Both the position numbers and the translations under genes were made by a program. DNA of 64,000 nucleotides from Streptomyces wedmorensis (lineage in GTDB: Bacteria; Actinomycetota; Actinomycetes; Streptomycetales; Streptomycetaceae): NCBI RefSeq assembly GCF_000716445.1, contig NZ_JNWK01000044.1, positions 1 through 64,000 of the forward strand. Direction: 5' to 3'. This document shows, piece after piece, positions 15,170-23,957 of the stretch. Position 1 is the stretch's first letter, and each line of letters begins with the position of its first letter. Under the pieces are notes generated by a model that was not told the origin of the DNA, made no database searches, and saw only the letters and a program-made list of their open reading frames with translations.

Positions 15170-15213
15170 CGGACGCTCAAATCCGGATAACGAATGCGTT
15201 ATCAGAGCGTCCG
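15170..15213. promoter_or_regulatory. nested double inverted repeat
   Basis: Outer arms are CGGACGCTC (15170-15178) and GAGCGTCCG (15205-15213). Inside lies GATAACG-AATG-CGTTATC (15186-15203). Both pair perfectly. It could be the terminator of the clpS unit or a regulator site for the permease promoter. The inner palindrome is AT-rich, unlike a usual Streptomyces terminator. Confidence 0.55.
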
Positions 15214-15389
15214 CCGCGTCATCTTGAGTTCCTTTTGTCCGTATTTTTTTGTGGCGCAGGTCACGCCGAACTCCCTCGATCACCTCCCACGTCGTGATAA
15301 ATCTTCACGACCGCTCGGGGACGCCACCCCTGTTCCCGAGGGCGCTTGGACCGGCTGACCGCCGGTGGCACTCCATCCACATCCGGGGG

Positions 15390-15437
15390 GATCAGGATCT
15401 GATCCGCAGCAGACGCACTCGCAGTCGCGCGGATCAG
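15390..15437 (+). promoter_or_regulatory. leader inverted repeats before the permease
   Basis: GATCAG-GAT-CTGATC (15390-15404) overlaps a wider pairing of CTGATCCGC (15399-15407) with GCGGATCAG (15429-15437). The second arm ends about five bases ahead of the GGAGAAAGG ribosome-binding site. The two pairings are mutually exclusive, so this may be an operator or an RNA switch that hides the ribosome-binding site. Confidence 0.45.
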
Positions 15438-15458
15438 AATGGAGAAAGGCGCACCACC

Positions 15459-16895
15459 ATGACCTCAGTGCAGGTCGACAAGCAGCACGACGGCAATGAG
15501 GCAGAGGACTCCGCCTCGGGCGAGGGTTACCACCGGGCACTCGGGGCCCGCCAGATCCAGATGATCGCGATCGGCGGCGCCATCGGCACCGGCCTGTTCC
15601 TCGGCGCCGGCAAGGGCATCTCCATCGCGGGACCGAGTCTGATCCTCGCGTACGCCGCCGCGGGCCTCGTCATCTTCTTCATCATGCGGGCGCTCGGCGA
15701 GCTCCTCATGTACCGCCCGGTGTCGGGCTCCTTCTCGGAGTACGCCCGGGAGTTCATCGGTCCCTTCGCGGGCTTCGCGACCGGCTGGACGTACTGGCTC
15801 TTCTGGGTCGTCACCGGCATCACCGAGGTCACCGCCGCCGCGACCTACATGACGTACTGGTGGGACATCCCCCAGTGGCTCTCCGCCCTCGTCTTCACCG
15901 TGATCCTCTACGGTGCCAACCTGATCTCCGTGAAGCTCTTCGGTGAGCTGGAGTTCTGGTTCTCCATGGTCAAGGTCACCGCGATCGTCGGCATGATCCT
16001 GATCTGCGCCGGCATCCTCACCCTCGGCTTCTCCGACGCCGGCGACACCGCCTCCGTCACCCACCTGTGGGACCTCGGCGGCTTCTTCGCCGGAGAGGAC
16101 GGCATCTTCTCGACCCTGATGACCCTCCAGATGGTCATGTTCGCCTTCCTCGCCGTCGAGCTCGTCGGCGTCACCGCGGGCGAGTCCAAGGACCCGAAGA
16201 CGGTCCTGCCGAAGGCGATCAACACCGTCCCGTGGCGCATCGCCGTCTTCTACGTCGGCGCGCTGATCATGATCCTGTCGGTCGTCCCGTGGACCGAGTT
16301 CAAGCCGGGCGTCAGCCCGTTCGTCGCGGCCTTCGAGAAGATGGGCCTCGGCGTCGGCGCCGCGATCGTCAACTTCGTCGTCCTGACGGCGGCCCTGTCG
16401 TCCTGCAACTCGGGCATGTACTCCACCGGCCGCATGCTGCGCGACCTCGCGCTCAACGGCCAGGGCCCGAAGGTCTTCACCCGCCTGACCAGGTCCGGGA
16501 CCCCGCTGGTCGGCACCACCTTCTCGGCCGCGCTGATGATGGTCGGCGTCTGGATCAACTACCAGTGGCCCGGCGAGGCGTTCAACTACGTCGTCTCCTT
16601 CGCCACCATCTCCGGCATGTGGGCCTGGATCGTCATCCTGATCTGCCAGATCCGCTACCGGCTCAAGGCCGACCGCGGCGAGCTGCCCCAGTCGCCGTTC
16701 AAGGCGCCCGGCGGCATCTGGTTCAGCGTCTTCTCGCTCGCCTTCATCGGCATGGTCGTCGTGACCATGGCCATGGACGCCGGCAACCGGGTCGCGCTGT
16801 ACGGCGCGCCGGTGTGGGGCCTGATCCTCGGCGTCTCCTACCTGGTGCTCAAGGCCCGCAACCCCGAGGGCGCGGCCTTCGCCAAGCGCCCCTGA
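15459..16895 (+). CDS. amino-acid permease of the APC / AAT family
   Basis: A 478-residue permease with 12 predicted membrane helices. Helix 1 carries the APC substrate-binding loop IGGAIGTGLFLGAGKGI (about 37-53). The AAT-subfamily marks are GELLMYRPVSGSFSEYA and the GVTAGESKDP loop after helix 6. Helix 8 and its loop hold VVLTAALSSCNSGMYSTGRM. These features resemble D-serine/D-alanine/glycine and L-asparagine permeases; the exact substrate cannot be read from sequence. GGAGAAAGG fixes ATG 15459. It is monocistronic, ending in a strong terminator. Confidence 0.92.
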   Translation: MTSVQVDKQHDGNEAEDSASGEGYHRALGARQIQMIAIGGAIGTGLFLGAGKGISIAGPSLILAYAAAGLVIFFIMRALGELLMYRPVSGSFSEYAREFIGPFAGFATGWTYWLFWVVTGITEVTAAATYMTYWWDIPQWLSALVFTVILYGANLISVKLFGELEFWFSMVKVTAIVGMILICAGILTLGFSDAGDTASVTHLWDLGGFFAGEDGIFSTLMTLQMVMFAFLAVELVGVTAGESKDPKTVLPKAINTVPWRIAVFYVGALIMILSVVPWTEFKPGVSPFVAAFEKMGLGVGAAIVNFVVLTAALSSCNSGMYSTGRMLRDLALNGQGPKVFTRLTRSGTPLVGTTFSAALMMVGVWINYQWPGEAFNYVVSFATISGMWAWIVILICQIRYRLKADRGELPQSPFKAPGGIWFSVFSLAFIGMVVVTMAMDAGNRVALYGAPVWGLILGVSYLVLKARNPEGAAFAKRP

Positions 16896-16914
16896 CGGAC
16901 ATCCGTCCAACATC

Positions 16915-16953
16915 CGGGCCGCCCCGTACCACTCCTCGGTACGGGGCGGCCCG
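16915..16953 (+). terminator. terminator of the permease gene
   Basis: CGGGCCGCCCCGTACC (16915-16930) pairs perfectly with GGTACGGGGCGGCCCG (16938-16953) around a 7-base loop, 19 bases after the permease stop. Confidence 0.9.
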
Positions 16954-16971
16954 TCTGCTTATCCTGTCGGC

Positions 16972-17397
16972 ATGCTGACCATCACCCGGGCCCTGTACGA
17001 CCGGATCGTCGAACACTCCCGCGCCGACCACCCCGACGAGGCCTGCGGCGTGGTCGCGGGCCCGGTCGGCAGCGGCCGCCCCGAGCGGTTCATTCCGATG
17101 CTGAACGCCGCCCGCTCGCCCACCTTCTACGAGTTCGACTCCGCGGACCTGCTCAAGCTCTACCGCGACATGGACGACCGGGACGAGGAGCCCGTCATCG
17201 TCTACCACTCGCACACCGCCACCGAGGCGTACCCGTCGCGCACGGACATCTCGTACGCCAACGAGCCCCACGCCCACTACGTCCTCGTCTCCACCGCCGA
17301 CACCGACGACGCCGGGCCCTTCCAGTTCCGCTCCTTCACCATCGTCGAAGGCGTCGTGACCGAGGAAGAGGTCCGGATCGTCGAGGCCTACGCTTGA
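16972..17397 (+). CDS. mec: Mec-like JAMM/Mov34 metalloprotease (M67 family)
   Basis: A 141-residue JAB1/MPN zinc protease. The catalytic glutamate is E23 in HPDEACGVVAG. The JAMM motif is complete: H79 and H81 in YHSHTATEAYPSRTD with S89 and D92. In Mycobacterium tuberculosis the homologue Mec cleaves cysteine off the CysO-cysteine adduct made by CysM, and mec-cysO-cysM are adjacent. Here cysO and cysM lie about 5 kb downstream on the same strand, with a transposase remnant and a B12 transporter in between. The gene's stop codon abuts the right-end hairpin of that remnant. It may also trim the two residues after the CysO diglycine. Confidence 0.88.
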   Translation: MLTITRALYDRIVEHSRADHPDEACGVVAGPVGSGRPERFIPMLNAARSPTFYEFDSADLLKLYRDMDDRDEEPVIVYHSHTATEAYPSRTDISYANEPHAHYVLVSTADTDDAGPFQFRSFTIVEGVVTEEEVRIVEAYA

Positions 17398-17431
17398 AGT
17401 GCTCTCCCGGCTGAAGCCGGGAGATTCCCGC
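17398..17431 (-). ncRNA. right-end hairpin, possible omega-RNA 3' end
   Basis: On the minus strand the tnpB stop is followed by GGGAATC, a stem CTCCCGGC/GCCGGGAG with a four-base loop, and GAGCACTTCAAG. In IS200/IS605 elements the right-end region is transcribed as the guide (omega) RNA of TnpB. The hairpin is clear, but whether an RNA is made is inferred. Confidence 0.45.
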
Positions 17432-18379
17432 CTACCTCGCGGTAGCGGGCTTGACGCGCTCAGCGCGCCTGACGACTGCCCTTCCGGCAGCCGGGATGAG
17501 CGCGAGGCCCATCCGGTACAGATGCAAGACGTTCCGGGCCCCGTTGTGGTCGGCGTTGCCCGACCAGCCGCAGTCCGGGTTCTTGCACACGAACACGGCC
17601 TGCGACTCCCGGCTCCCGGGCGTGGTGAAGCCGCACGCCGAGCAGCGCCGGGAGGTGCCGGGAGCCGGGACCTTGGCCAGGACGCCACCGCGCTGGGCGG
17701 TTTTGTACGCCGGCATGGTGACCGTGCGCCCCCATGCCTCCTGGCTGATGGAGCGGTTCAGGCCGGCCTTCTGGGTGACGCGCCTCCCCGGTTCTTCGGC
17801 GGTCCCCTTGGCGGACTTGACCATGTTCGTGATGGTGAGTGCTTCGACCACGACGGTGCCGTAGGTGCGGGCGATATGGGTGGTCGTCTTGTGCTGCCAG
17901 TCCAGGGCCCTGCGCTTGGCTTTCGCGCGGAGTCCTGCGATCCGGTCGTACGTGTGATGCGGGCGGCGGCTGGTGCGCGCGCCAGGCTTGCGGTGCCGCT
18001 TGCGCCGCGCGGCGCGCTGCTCCAGGTGCAGGAGCTTGGCCTTCTCCTTGCCGGTCAGCCATTCGCCGTGTTCGTACGTTTCGCCATTCGAGAGGGCAAT
18101 GGGCACGGTGATGCCCACGTCGATGCCGACGTCCGGTCCCTGGTGGGGGTCGGGCTTGCTCTGAAGGGTCTGGGCGCGAAAGGCGATGTGCCAGCCGAGC
18201 GCATCCTTGACCAGCCGGGCCCCGGTGATCCGGTTCTCCGCGCTCGCGCGCTTGCCGACGGGCAGGTCCTTGGTCCACCGGAAGCGAACCCGGCCCACCT
18301 TGGGAACGCTGACCATGCCCCAGCGGCGGTGCACCCGGACGATGTTCAGGTCACGTCCCTGCGGAATGTCCACAGACAT
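17432..18379 (-). pseudogene. TnpB (OrfB) RNA-guided nuclease, N-terminally truncated
   Basis: 315 residues from the first in-frame ATG; homology seems to extend upstream to about 18490 (APNFKNRFRTAM). The RuvC-like triad is intact: Asp in VGIDVGITVP, Glu in VVVEALTITNM, Asp in NADHNGARN. The zinc ribbon is complete, with CSAC then CKNPDC. What is missing is the first 100 or so residues, the helix-turn-helix and beta-barrel part that usually begins with an R-Y-R-F-Y-P type motif; I found it in no frame upstream. Loss of that part should abolish guide-RNA and DNA handling, so I call it a pseudogene, though the open frame is undamaged. Confidence 0.75.
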
Positions 18380-18523
18380 CGCCGTACGGAATCGATTCTT
18401 GAAGTTCGGGGCGTCGGCGCGGCCTTCCCAGCGGAGCAGGGCAGGGAAGCGGGAGCGGCCGGCCGAGGCGCGTGCCGGGAACGAGTGGCTTCGCGATGGT
18501 GCCTGCGTCCCGCAACGGCAGCC

Positions 18524-18556
18524 AGGAATCCCCTCCTCCAAGAGGGGGCAGTCAAG
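18524..18556 (+). repeat. solitary IS605-type right-end-like hairpin, opposite orientation
   Basis: On the plus strand GGAATC is followed by the stem CCCCTC/GAGGGG (18530-18535 and 18542-18547) and then GCAGTCAAG. This has the same layout as the right end at 17398-17431 read on the minus strand. It suggests the right end of a second, otherwise deleted element, or a rearranged end. Confidence 0.5.
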
Positions 18557-18628
18557 TGTCCGATTCTGTGGCATGCATGTCCGTACGGACATGGCGGGGG
18601 TGGGGTTCCGACGGCGAGGCTTGTCCCC

Positions 18629-19267
18629 ATGAACCCGACGACGCTCATCCCCGACAGCAAGCTCGCCACCGCCGTCACCGAACTCGTCCGCGACACCACG
18701 AGCGACCTCGTCTACGACCACTCCCGCCGCGTCTACCTCTTCGGCGCCCTCCAGGGCCGGGCCCGAGGTCTCGCCTTCGACCCCGAACTCCTCTACGTCG
18801 GCGCGATGTTCCACGACCTCGGCCTCGGCGAGGAGCACCGGGGCAGCGGGCGCCGCTTCGAGGTCGACGGCGCGGAGGAGGCCGCCGCGTTCCTTCGCGC
18901 GCAGGGCGCCGACGAGGACGCCGTCCGCCGCGTCTGGACCGCGATCGCCCTCCACACCACCCCCGGCGTCCCGGAGTTCATGGAACCGGAGGTCGCGCTC
19001 GTGACGGCGGGCGTCGAGTACGACGTGCTCGGCATCGGCTACGACGACCCCGCCGTCGTCACCTCCGAGGACCGGGCCGCGATCGTCGCCGCCCACCCCC
19101 GACCCGACTTCAAGCGCCGGATCCTGGAGGCCTTCGCCGAAGGCATCGCCCCCAAGCCGGACACCGCCTTCGGCAACGTCAAGGCCGACGTCCTGCACCA
19201 CTACGTCCCCGGCTTCGTCCCCGGCGACTTCGTGGCCACCATCCGCGACTCGTCCTGGCCCGAGTGA
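18629..19267 (+). CDS. HD-domain phosphohydrolase-like protein
   Basis: A 212-residue HD-superfamily protein. Metal ligands expected from the family are visible: H31 in VYDHSRRVYLFG, H62-D63 in GAMFHDLGLGEEH, a later His in AIALHTTPG, and an Asp in AGVEYDVLGIGYDD. This looks most like the small HD hydrolases annotated as cyanamide-hydratase-like or of unknown substrate. The start at ATG 18629 lies directly in front of the conserved domain. It lies between the IS remnant and the cobalamin riboswitch, which begins about 15-20 bp after its stop, so it is not under riboswitch control. Substrate unknown. Confidence 0.82.
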   Translation: MNPTTLIPDSKLATAVTELVRDTTSDLVYDHSRRVYLFGALQGRARGLAFDPELLYVGAMFHDLGLGEEHRGSGRRFEVDGAEEAAAFLRAQGADEDAVRRVWTAIALHTTPGVPEFMEPEVALVTAGVEYDVLGIGYDDPAVVTSEDRAAIVAAHPRPDFKRRILEAFAEGIAPKPDTAFGNVKADVLHHYVPGFVPGDFVATIRDSSWPE

Positions 19268-19279
19268 GACACTGGCCGG

Positions 19280-19390
19280 GACCCATGGGCGGCAGGACCC
19301 AGGAAGCCGGTGCGATCCCGGCGCGGTCCCGCCACTGTGACCGCCTCCCCGAGGAGGCGGAAGCCAGGAACTGACCTGCCGCCCCTCACC
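19280..19390 (+). promoter_or_regulatory. cobalamin (B12) riboswitch
   Basis: The closing stem pairs GGGCGGCAG (19287-19295) with CTGCCGCCC (19376-19384). Inside are the conserved pieces GGAAGCCGGTG, the core GCCACTGTGA, and the B12-box-like GAAGCCAGGAACTGACC. It precedes a B12-type ABC transporter by 45 bp. In known cases, binding of cobalamin turns off transporter expression. The exact ends are approximate. Confidence 0.92.
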
Positions 19391-19434
19391 ACCGATCGGG
19401 GACGTGGAAATCCCCGGAGGAGGCCTGTTCCGGC

Positions 19435-20409
19435 ATGTCCTGGCGCCGCCCGCTGCTGTCCGCAGCCGTCCTGATCCCGCTGCTCGCCGCCTGCTCGGCC
19501 GCCCCCGAGGCCGCCGCACCGCCCGCGAAACCCGCCGCCGGATTCCCGTACACCGTCACCAACTGCGGTGTGCAGCACACCTACCAGGCACCGCCCCGGC
19601 GCGCGGTCACCATGAACCAGCACGTCACCGAGATCATGCTCGCCCTCGGCCTGGAGAAATCGCTCGTCGGCACCGCCTACCTGGACGACGCGATCCTGCC
19701 CGCGTACGAGAAGGCGTACGACAGCGTGCCCGTCCTGGCGAAGGAGTACCCGTCGAAGGAGGCGCTCCTCGCCGCGAACCCCGACTTCGTGTACGGCGGC
19801 TACTCCTCGGCGTTCTCCGCCAAGGACGGCCGGAGCCGCGACGACCTCGGCCGCTCCGGCATCGCGACCCGCCTCAACACCGAGTACTGCCCGACCGGTT
19901 CGCCCTCCGTCGACGACCTCTACCGCGAAGTCCGCGAGACCGGAAGGACGTTCGGCGTGCCCGACCGGGCCGAGGCGTGGATCCGGCAGGCCCGCACCAC
20001 CGTCGCCGCGACCGAGAAGCGACTGAAGGCCACCCGGCCCGTCTCCGTCTTCGTGTACGACAGCGGCGACAAGACCGCCTTCACCGCCGGCGGCAAGGGC
20101 ATCGGCAACGAGCTCATCACCCGCGCCGGCGGCCGGAACGTCTTCGCCGACCTCGACAAGGCCTTCGGCGACGCCACCTGGGAACAGGTCGTCGACCGCC
20201 GCCCGGACGTCATCGTGATCTACGACTACGGCTCCACCACCGTCGAACAGAAGAAGAAGCGGCTCCTCGACGACCCGGCGCTCAAGGACGTGCCCGCCAT
20301 CAGGAACCACCGGTTCGCCGTGATGCCACTCTCCGACACCGTCCTCGGCGTCCGCGTCCCCGCCGCCGTCGACAAGCTGGCCGCCCAGCTCCACCCCGCC
20401 GCCCGATGA
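19435..20409 (+). CDS. btuF: cobalamin ABC transporter substrate-binding lipoprotein
   Basis: A 324-residue binding protein of the BtuF/FhuD fold (peripla_BP_2). A lipobox LLAAC puts the lipid-modified cysteine at residue 20. The mature part has the two-lobe pattern: VTMNQHVTEIMLALGL opening lobe 1, NPDFVYGGYSS, and RRPDVIVIYDYGS in lobe 2. Ligand is inferred from the riboswitch, as this fold also binds siderophores and haem. GGAGGAGG fixes ATG 19435. Its stop overlaps the permease start (ATGA), so the three transporter genes are coupled. Confidence 0.88.
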   Translation: MSWRRPLLSAAVLIPLLAACSAAPEAAAPPAKPAAGFPYTVTNCGVQHTYQAPPRRAVTMNQHVTEIMLALGLEKSLVGTAYLDDAILPAYEKAYDSVPVLAKEYPSKEALLAANPDFVYGGYSSAFSAKDGRSRDDLGRSGIATRLNTEYCPTGSPSVDDLYREVRETGRTFGVPDRAEAWIRQARTTVAATEKRLKATRPVSVFVYDSGDKTAFTAGGKGIGNELITRAGGRNVFADLDKAFGDATWEQVVDRRPDVIVIYDYGSTTVEQKKKRLLDDPALKDVPAIRNHRFAVMPLSDTVLGVRVPAAVDKLAAQLHPAAR

Positions 20410-21473
20410 CCACGACCCTCCGCCCGGCCCGGACCCCCGTCCGGGCCGCGGCACCCCCGCGCCCCGCCCGGTACGCCCTGGTGGTCACCGGACTCCTCCT
20501 GGCCCTCGCCGCCGCCGCGGTCGCCTCCCTCGCGCTCGGCTCCGTCCGCGTACCGCCCGGCCAGGTCCTCGACGCCCTGACCGGGCGCGCGGGCCCCTCC
20601 CCGTACCGGACGATCGTGCTCGACGTACGACTGCCCCGGGTCCTCCTCGGCGTCGTCGTCGGGGCCGGACTCGCCGTCGTCGGCGCCGTCCTCCAGGCCC
20701 TCGTCCGCAACCGGCTCGCCGACCCCTTCCTCCTCGGGATCTCCTCCGGAGCCTCCGCCGGAGCCGTCCTGGTGCTGGTCATCGGCGTCGGGGGAGGGGT
20801 GACCACCACCCTCGCGCTGCCCGCCGGCGCCTTCGCCGGCGCACTCCTCGCACTCGTCCTCGTCTACGGGCTCGCGCGCCGCGGCGGGACCATGACCGGC
20901 TCGCGACTCGTCCTCGCCGGAGTCGCCGTCTCCTACATCCTCTCCGCCCTCGCCACCCTGCTCCTCGTCGTCGCCGGCCGGCCCGAGCAGTTCCAGGAGG
21001 CGATGTACTGGTCCCTCGGCGGCCTCGGCAGCGCCCGCTGGGACACCCTCGCCCTGCCCGCCGCCGTCCTCGCCGTCGGCGTCGGCGTCCTCCTCGCCCT
21101 CGCCCGCCCCCTCGACCTGCTCCTCACCGGCGAGGAGGGCGCCACCGTCCTCGGCCTCGACACCGCCCGCTTCCGCGCCGCCGTCTTCGTCCTCGCCTCC
21201 CTCGTCACCGCCGTCATGGTCGCGGCCAGCGGAGCCGTCGGCTTCATCGGCCTGATGGCCCCGCACGCCGCCCGCCTCGCCGTCGGCGCCCCGCACCGCC
21301 GCCTCCTGCCGGTCGCCGCGCTCGGCGGCGCGCTCGCCCTCGTCCTCGCCGACCTCGGCGCCCGGACCGTGGCCGCGCCCCAGGACATCCCCGTCGGAGT
21401 CCTCACCGCCCTCACCGGCGGCCCGCTCTTCCTCTGGCTGATGCGCCGACACCCCGAAGGAGCACCCCGGTGA
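20406..21473 (+). CDS. btuC: cobalamin ABC transporter permease (FecCD/BtuC family)
   Basis: A 355-residue inner-membrane permease with about ten helices. Family landmarks are DVRLPRVLLGVVVGAGLAVVG (helix 2 entry), LADPFLLGISSGASAGAVLV, and the coupling-helix region GAVGFIGLMAPHAAR just before HRRLLPVAALGGA. It begins at an ATG overlapping the btuF stop and ends overlapping the ATPase start (GTGA). It is most likely a homodimer with two BtuD subunits. Confidence 0.93.
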   Translation: MTTTLRPARTPVRAAAPPRPARYALVVTGLLLALAAAAVASLALGSVRVPPGQVLDALTGRAGPSPYRTIVLDVRLPRVLLGVVVGAGLAVVGAVLQALVRNRLADPFLLGISSGASAGAVLVLVIGVGGGVTTTLALPAGAFAGALLALVLVYGLARRGGTMTGSRLVLAGVAVSYILSALATLLLVVAGRPEQFQEAMYWSLGGLGSARWDTLALPAAVLAVGVGVLLALARPLDLLLTGEEGATVLGLDTARFRAAVFVLASLVTAVMVAASGAVGFIGLMAPHAARLAVGAPHRRLLPVAALGGALALVLADLGARTVAAPQDIPVGVLTALTGGPLFLWLMRRHPEGAPR

Positions 21474-22255
21474 CCGAGCTCCGCCTGCACGGACTCTCGT
21501 ACGAGGACCGCCTCCGCTCCGTCGACCTCACCGTCCGCCCCGGCGAGACCGTCGGCCTCATCGGCCCCAACGGCAGCGGCAAGACCACCCTCCTGCGCTG
21601 CGTCTACGGCACCCTCGCCCCCACCGCCGGCCGCGCCACGCTCGACGGCGACGACCTCCACGCCCTCGGCGCCAAGGCCCGCGCACGCCGCGTCGCCACC
21701 GTCCCCCAGGACAGCGCCACCGAGTTCGAACTCACCGTCCACGAGCTCGTCGCCCTCGGCCGCTCCCCGCACAAACGGTTCTGGGAGGGCGACACGGACG
21801 CCGACCGGGAGCGGGCGGCGGCCGCCCTGGCCCGCGTCGGCCTCACGGAACTCGCCGACCGCCCGTACCCCACCCTCTCCGGCGGCGAACGCCAACGCGC
21901 CCTCGTCGCCCGCGCCCTCGTCCAGGCCCCGGCCCTCCTGGTCCTCGACGAACCCACCAACCACCTGGACATCCGTCACCAGCTCGACGTCCTGGCCCTC
22001 GTCCGCACCCTGGGCACCACCAACCTGCTCGCCCTCCACGACCTCAACCTCGCCGGGGCGTACTGCGACCGCCTCTACGTCCTCGAACGCGGCAGGATCG
22101 TCACCGGCGGCACCCCCGCCGAGGTCCTCACGCCCGCCCTCCTCGACGCCGTCTACGGGGTCGAGGCCGAGGTCATCCCCCATCCGAGGACCGGCAGCCC
22201 GACCGTCGTCTACCTGCACGGTCCGCCAGGCGGTCAGGAACCATCCATCATGTGA
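21470..22255 (+). CDS. btuD: cobalamin ABC transporter ATPase
   Basis: A 261-residue ATP-binding subunit. Walker A is GPNGSGKTT (32-40), Q-loop Q in VPQDSATEFELTV, signature LSGGERQRA, Walker B LLVLDEPTNHLD, and H-loop in LLALHDLNLAG. It belongs to the FecE/BtuD group, which fits the permease type. The GTG start at 21470 overlaps the permease stop by four bases. It energises uptake through BtuC. Confidence 0.94.
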   Translation: MTELRLHGLSYEDRLRSVDLTVRPGETVGLIGPNGSGKTTLLRCVYGTLAPTAGRATLDGDDLHALGAKARARRVATVPQDSATEFELTVHELVALGRSPHKRFWEGDTDADRERAAAALARVGLTELADRPYPTLSGGERQRALVARALVQAPALLVLDEPTNHLDIRHQLDVLALVRTLGTTNLLALHDLNLAGAYCDRLYVLERGRIVTGGTPAEVLTPALLDAVYGVEAEVIPHPRTGSPTVVYLHGPPGGQEPSIM

Positions 22256-22299
22256 GATCACATTCCGGAACCCGGACCGGGAATCGATACGATGAGCCC

Positions 22300-22416
22300 A
22301 TGGTTTCCCACGACGTGAGCGAAGAGACTCCGGGCACAGTCATGCTCGTCGGTCGCCTGCACGTCGACCTGTGCCGCCTCGCCAGCGCGATGTGTACGAC
22401 CCGCGCTGCGTTCTGA
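22300..22416 (+). CDS. putative cysteine leader peptide upstream of cysO-cysM
   Basis: A 38-residue open frame (24 residues if the second ATG at 22342 is used) containing RLHVDLCRLASAMC. This matches the short Streptomyces leader peptides with an R-H/L-x-D-L-x-R-x-S-A core found ahead of sulfur-assimilation genes. It has two Cys codons within eight codons, as expected if ribosome stalling at low cysteine controls downstream expression. TACGAT at 22288-22293 resembles a -10 box, giving a nearly leaderless mRNA at 22300. It is 108 bp ahead of cysO. Confidence 0.65.
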   Translation: MVSHDVSEETPGTVMLVGRLHVDLCRLASAMCTTRAAF

Positions 22417-22524
22417 GCGACCGGCGAGAACGACCGGCCGAGCGCACCTCACCGCACGACCCCCCTTCCGCGCGGGGGCCCCAGCCACGCGCCCACCACG
22501 CCACTTCCGACAGGAGCCCACGCC

Positions 22525-23783
<1,259 letters not shown>

Positions 23784-23957
23784 GTCCGGCCCGCCCGGCA
23801 CGCACGCTCGCCGCACGGCCGAAACGCCCCAGTGGCTCCGCTACGAGGGCGCCCCGGCCGCACGCCGATCGCACGCACCGAACGACCCGGCCTGATCCGA
23901 CGCGAACGAGCCCGAACCCGCACCCGCGGGCTCCGCACCCCTGAAACCAAGGGCGCG

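Larger units (their letters stand above)
15138..15458. other. gene-free leader region of the permease
   Basis: 320 bp between the DUF2017 stop and the permease start. It holds the nested inverted repeat at 15170-15213, a T-rich stretch ending TATTTTTTT near 15242-15250, and the leader inverted repeats at 15390-15437 listed separately. No open frame here looks coding. Confidence 0.5.
17398..18560 (-). mobile_element. decayed IS200/IS605-type (OrfB-only) element
   Basis: An insertion directly after the mec stop codon. It contains a right-end hairpin (17403-17424), a tnpB lacking its N-terminal part, and a second hairpin of the same style but opposite orientation at 18524-18556. No tnpA tyrosine transposase is seen. 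The outer limit near 18560 is estimated from the second hairpin, so the extent is approximate. Confidence 0.65.

Noticed and set aside
17432..18600. Functional TnpB guide-RNA system
   Set aside because: The N-terminal domain is missing in all frames, so activity is unlikely even though the catalytic triad remains.
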